Part shown: positions 61,916-64,000 of the stretch, one piece after another
Position numbering within the stretch: position 1 is the stretch's first letter
Layout: each line of letters begins with the position of its first letter
Program-made: the position numbers and the translations under genes
Source of the DNA: Kibdelosporangium sp. MJ126-NF4
Lineage (GTDB): Bacteria; Actinomycetota; Actinomycetes; Mycobacteriales; Pseudonocardiaceae
DNA: 64,000 nucleotides
Direction of reading: 5' to 3'
Assembly: GCF_000826545.1 (NCBI RefSeq)
Contig: NZ_CDME01000003.1
Span: forward strand, 190,763 to 254,762
Notes under the pieces: model-generated
Databases searched by the model: none
Seen by the model: only the letters and a program-made list of their open reading frames with translations
What the model was told of the DNA's origin: nothing

Positions 61916-62650
61916 CTAATCGCCTCGCCGAATTGGTCCGATGATCTGTTGTTCCCGCTGGGTCGTGACCAATCGCAATGGCCGCCACAGGTTCGAGCCC
62001 AACGCCACGACCTGGTCATCCTGCAATGACGTCAGCTGATTGATCATGGGCGGCGGCAGTCGCCAAATGCGGGACGCGAGCTGTGCCTGGCCCGACGGAA
62101 GTCGTTGCATAAGCACAAGATCGGCCGCGTTCGCGGTGGCACCGGCCTGCGGGTGCAAATACGGCAAAACGTAGATAGTGGTTTGCCACGGCGTTCTCGG
62201 CGGGAACAGTTCCTGCGGGGTGGGGCCGCCGTCGTGCACCACGAGCAAGGGACTGTCCTCTGTGGGCCTCGGCAGTTCCACCGGGCTGAGCCTGCGGATC
62301 TGCACGATCGGCACCGGACGGCCGTCCGGGCCGGTGCCCGCGGCCTTCTGCAGCACCTGCCACTTCGTCGGGCGCCCGGTCGCGACGACCACCCACGCGC
62401 CGACCGACATCGCGCGCAGAGCGGTCTGCAGCGCCAGGTACAGCCCGCCGACCAGGACGATCCGGGTCGGCGCAGGCCGCAGCGCGGACATCATCAGCGG
62501 CTCGCCGCCCTGCATGCCCTGGCCGAGCACCATGCCGCCACGGTCACCGGCCGGGCTGACGTGGTCGAGCATGTCCGGCGAGATCATGAACTCCGGCGCG
62601 ACACCCTTGTTGAGGCCCTGCGCGTCCACCAATCGGCTGGAGCCGCTCAC
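61916..62650 (-). CDS. ESX-locus protein next to EccE
   Basis: 244 residues from GTG 62650, GTGA-overlapping the EccE-like stop. No clear signal peptide; a hydrophobic stretch APTRIVLVGGLYLALQTALRAMSVGAWVVVATGRPTKW lies near 60-95. The rest contains QIRRLSPVELPRPTEDSPLLVVHDGG and ends EQQIIGPIRRGD. I do not recognise a named family, but coupling to EccE marks it as part of a type VII secretion locus. It ends 145 bp before the protease start. Confidence 0.7.
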   Translation of the reverse strand: MSGSSRLVDAQGLNKGVAPEFMISPDMLDHVSPAGDRGGMVLGQGMQGGEPLMMSALRPAPTRIVLVGGLYLALQTALRAMSVGAWVVVATGRPTKWQVLQKAAGTGPDGRPVPIVQIRRLSPVELPRPTEDSPLLVVHDGGPTPQELFPPRTPWQTTIYVLPYLHPQAGATANAADLVLMQRLPSGQAQLASRIWRLPPPMINQLTSLQDDQVVALGSNLWRPLRLVTTQREQQIIGPIRRGD

Positions 62651-64000
62651 ACCGCACCTCCCAGCGGCAACGTGGCTGCGAGACCGGCGACCTGCAGGCC
62701 ACGCAACGGGGTCAGCGTGATGCCGAGCTTGTCCGAGATCGCGTCGAGCCGCTCGTCGGCGGCGTCGAGCTCACCGGGCGTCCGTGCGCTCACCCGGACG
62801 AGGCCACGCACGCCGATCTGGTCGTCCTCGGCGCCGGGAGACAGCGACAACGCGATCGTCGACGACAGCGCCCGCACACCGGTCAGCGCGTTCAGGCTCG
62901 TGGCGACCTTGCCGTTGGGCCAGCCGGTGATCGCGTAGCTCGCGTGGCCGACACCCGCGGCCGTCACGCCCGTCCACTTCTCCTGCAGGCTCACCCGCGA
63001 GTTGTTCCCGGCGACTGCGGTCAGCTCGGCCGAGGTGATACCGGCCTTGAGCAGCTCGTCCGGATCCAACGGCCGCGTCGGCACGCCACGCGACTCAAGC
63101 GCGTTGCGGACACGCGACAGCGCGCCGATCAGCGCGCGGTGCGCGCCCACGACACCGCCACCACGCTCACGGACCGCGGCGGGGCAGCGGCTCGGGTCGA
63201 GACGGATGGCAACCCACGTGGTCCGTCGCGCCGCTGCGGGCAACGGGCCGAGCACCTCCAGGTACGAGGCGAGCGCGGGCGAGTTCGGCGGCAGCGATGT
63301 GCTGCCGGGGTAGCAGTGCCAGATCACCTGGATCGCGTCCAGCACCACGCCACGGTCCTCCAGGCACGGCGCCAGCGCGCTCAGCGGCAGGCTCGGGGTG
63401 GTCCCGACCTGCGTGACCAGGCTCGGGGCCGGGTCGACCAGCAGGACCGCGGTCCACGTGCCGTCGTGCCACGCCAGGCCCAGCGGGCGGCGCTCGTGGT
63501 CCTGGCCGTGCGCCACAACCAGGTCCGGCACCGCCAGCCGCAGCAGCGCGACCCGTGCGTCCTCAGGCCCGGTGACGGTCGCGGCGCTGTCGGCGGCGAC
63601 CTGTTCCATCGAGATCGGCGCTGAGGCCTTCGTCACCCTGCCGTGCGACCGGAACGTGTACCGGGTGGTCAAGCTCACCCACTGCGGGAACCACCGGCCG
63701 CGCCACCGGATGAACGCGAACAGCAGCGCGATCACGACCACGCCGATGGACACGTACAGCAGGCTCGTGTTGATCGCGAGCAGGATCAGGCCGATCGCGA
63801 TACCGAGCTCCACCACGACCAGGTTGGTGACCGGCAGCGCGCCGAGGCTGGCGCCGGTCGTGCGCCTGCGTGCCGAGATCGGCACCTTGGGCGTGGGCGG
63901 CGGCTGTGGCTGCGGTGTGGGGCCGGTGTTCGGCGGCCGCTGGCCGGGAGGCGGCCCGGATGGTGGCCCAGACGGCGGTCCTCCGGGCGGCGGTCCGGGC
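62647..64000 (-). CDS. eccE: Type VII secretion protein EccE, 5' end beyond window
   Basis: The frame is open to the right edge; at least 451 codons are visible. A Pro/Gly/Gln-rich N-terminal stretch is followed by basic ISARRRTTGASLGALPVTNLVVVELGIAIGLILLAINTSLLYVSIGVVVIALLFAFIRWRGRWFPQWV, two membrane helices as in EccE. The remaining cytosolic or periplasmic domain carries TTWVAIRLDPSRCPAAVRERGGG. EccE completes the ESX membrane complex with EccB, C and D, which should lie to the right. Frame and layout support the call. Confidence 0.75.
   Translation of the reverse strand, partial: PGPPPGGPPSGPPSGPPPGQRPPNTGPTPQPQPPPTPKVPISARRRTTGASLGALPVTNLVVVELGIAIGLILLAINTSLLYVSIGVVVIALLFAFIRWRGRWFPQWVSLTTRYTFRSHGRVTKASAPISMEQVAADSAATVTGPEDARVALLRLAVPDLVVAHGQDHERRPLGLAWHDGTWTAVLLVDPAPSLVTQVGTTPSLPLSALAPCLEDRGVVLDAIQVIWHCYPGSTSLPPNSPALASYLEVLGPLPAAARRTTWVAIRLDPSRCPAAVRERGGGVVGAHRALIGALSRVRNALESRGVPTRPLDPDELLKAGITSAELTAVAGNNSRVSLQEKWTGVTAAGVGHASYAITGWPNGKVATSLNALTGVRALSSTIALSLSPGAEDDQIGVRGLVRVSARTPGELDAADERLDAISDKLGITLTPLRGLQVAGLAATLPLGGAV

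Overview
This 64-kb window is high-GC DNA from the chromosome of a filamentous-type actinobacterium, most likely of the order Pseudonocardiales. Supporting signs are the high GC content, frequent GTG/TTG starts with ATGA/GTGA/TGATG overlaps, many leaderless-looking promoters (TANNNT about 6 nt before the start codon), SARP/AfsR-type regulators, XRE-DUF5753 plus DUF397 gene sets and ESX-type (type VII) secretion genes. The genus cannot be fixed from the sequence alone. No rRNA, tRNA, CRISPR array, transposase or replication origin was seen.

Layout. 1-5.7 kb: a truncated NB-ARC regulator divergent from a small SARP regulator; a three-gene coupled operon of secreted proteins (unknown exported protein, lipoprotein, ricin-type lectin); two orphan genes. 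5.8-13.5 kb: rpoB-rpoC. 13.5-14.7 kb: a Phd-VapC toxin-antitoxin module lying between two copies of the rpoC terminator, then a small orphan. 14.8-23.6 kb: accessory genes (carboxylesterase, XRE/DUF397 set, DinB-like protein, secreted propeller-like protein, SRPBCC protein, an ABC exporter divergent from a histidine kinase/response regulator pair). 23.6-31.4 kb, minus strand: a tightly coupled six-gene operon that looks like a type VII-secreted polymorphic toxin with its accessory and immunity genes. 31.6-46.5 kb: the str operon (rpsL, rpsG, fusA, tuf) and the S10/spc operons (rpsJ to rplO). 46.5-50.4 kb: an insertion between rplO and secY carrying a TetR regulator, a carotenoid oxygenase, a membrane protein and idi. 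50.4-58.8 kb: secY, adk, map, a small membrane protein, then infA, rpmJ, rpsM, rpsK, rpsD, rpoA, rplQ, truA. 58.8-61.8 kb: two tandem subtilisin-like proteases. 61.9-64 kb: the start of an ESX locus (EccE and a partner), running off the edge.

Most notable system: the operon at 23593-31421 runs YbaB-like protein, WXG100 protein, a 1233-residue effector, a 147-residue orphan, a 611-residue multi-domain protein and an ADP-ribosylglycohydrolase-like protein. The effector joins a WXG/CpnT-like N-terminal module, a caspase-like His/Cys segment, an arginine-type ADP-ribosyltransferase domain with an E-x-E motif, a Gln/Pro-rich linker and a RelA/SpoT-like C-terminal domain. The last operon gene is of the family that removes ADP-ribose but lacks one of the usual metal-binding aspartates, so it may protect by binding rather than by hydrolysis. 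These domain calls rest on motif reading only and need profile searches.

Other structure worth attention: an 18-nt identical leader element shared by the rpsL and rpsJ operons; two copies of a palindromic element with CTCGTGAGTGTTTG arms placed between convergent genes; a nested repeat element after map; and a truA gene whose only start consistent with its conserved N-terminus is CTG.
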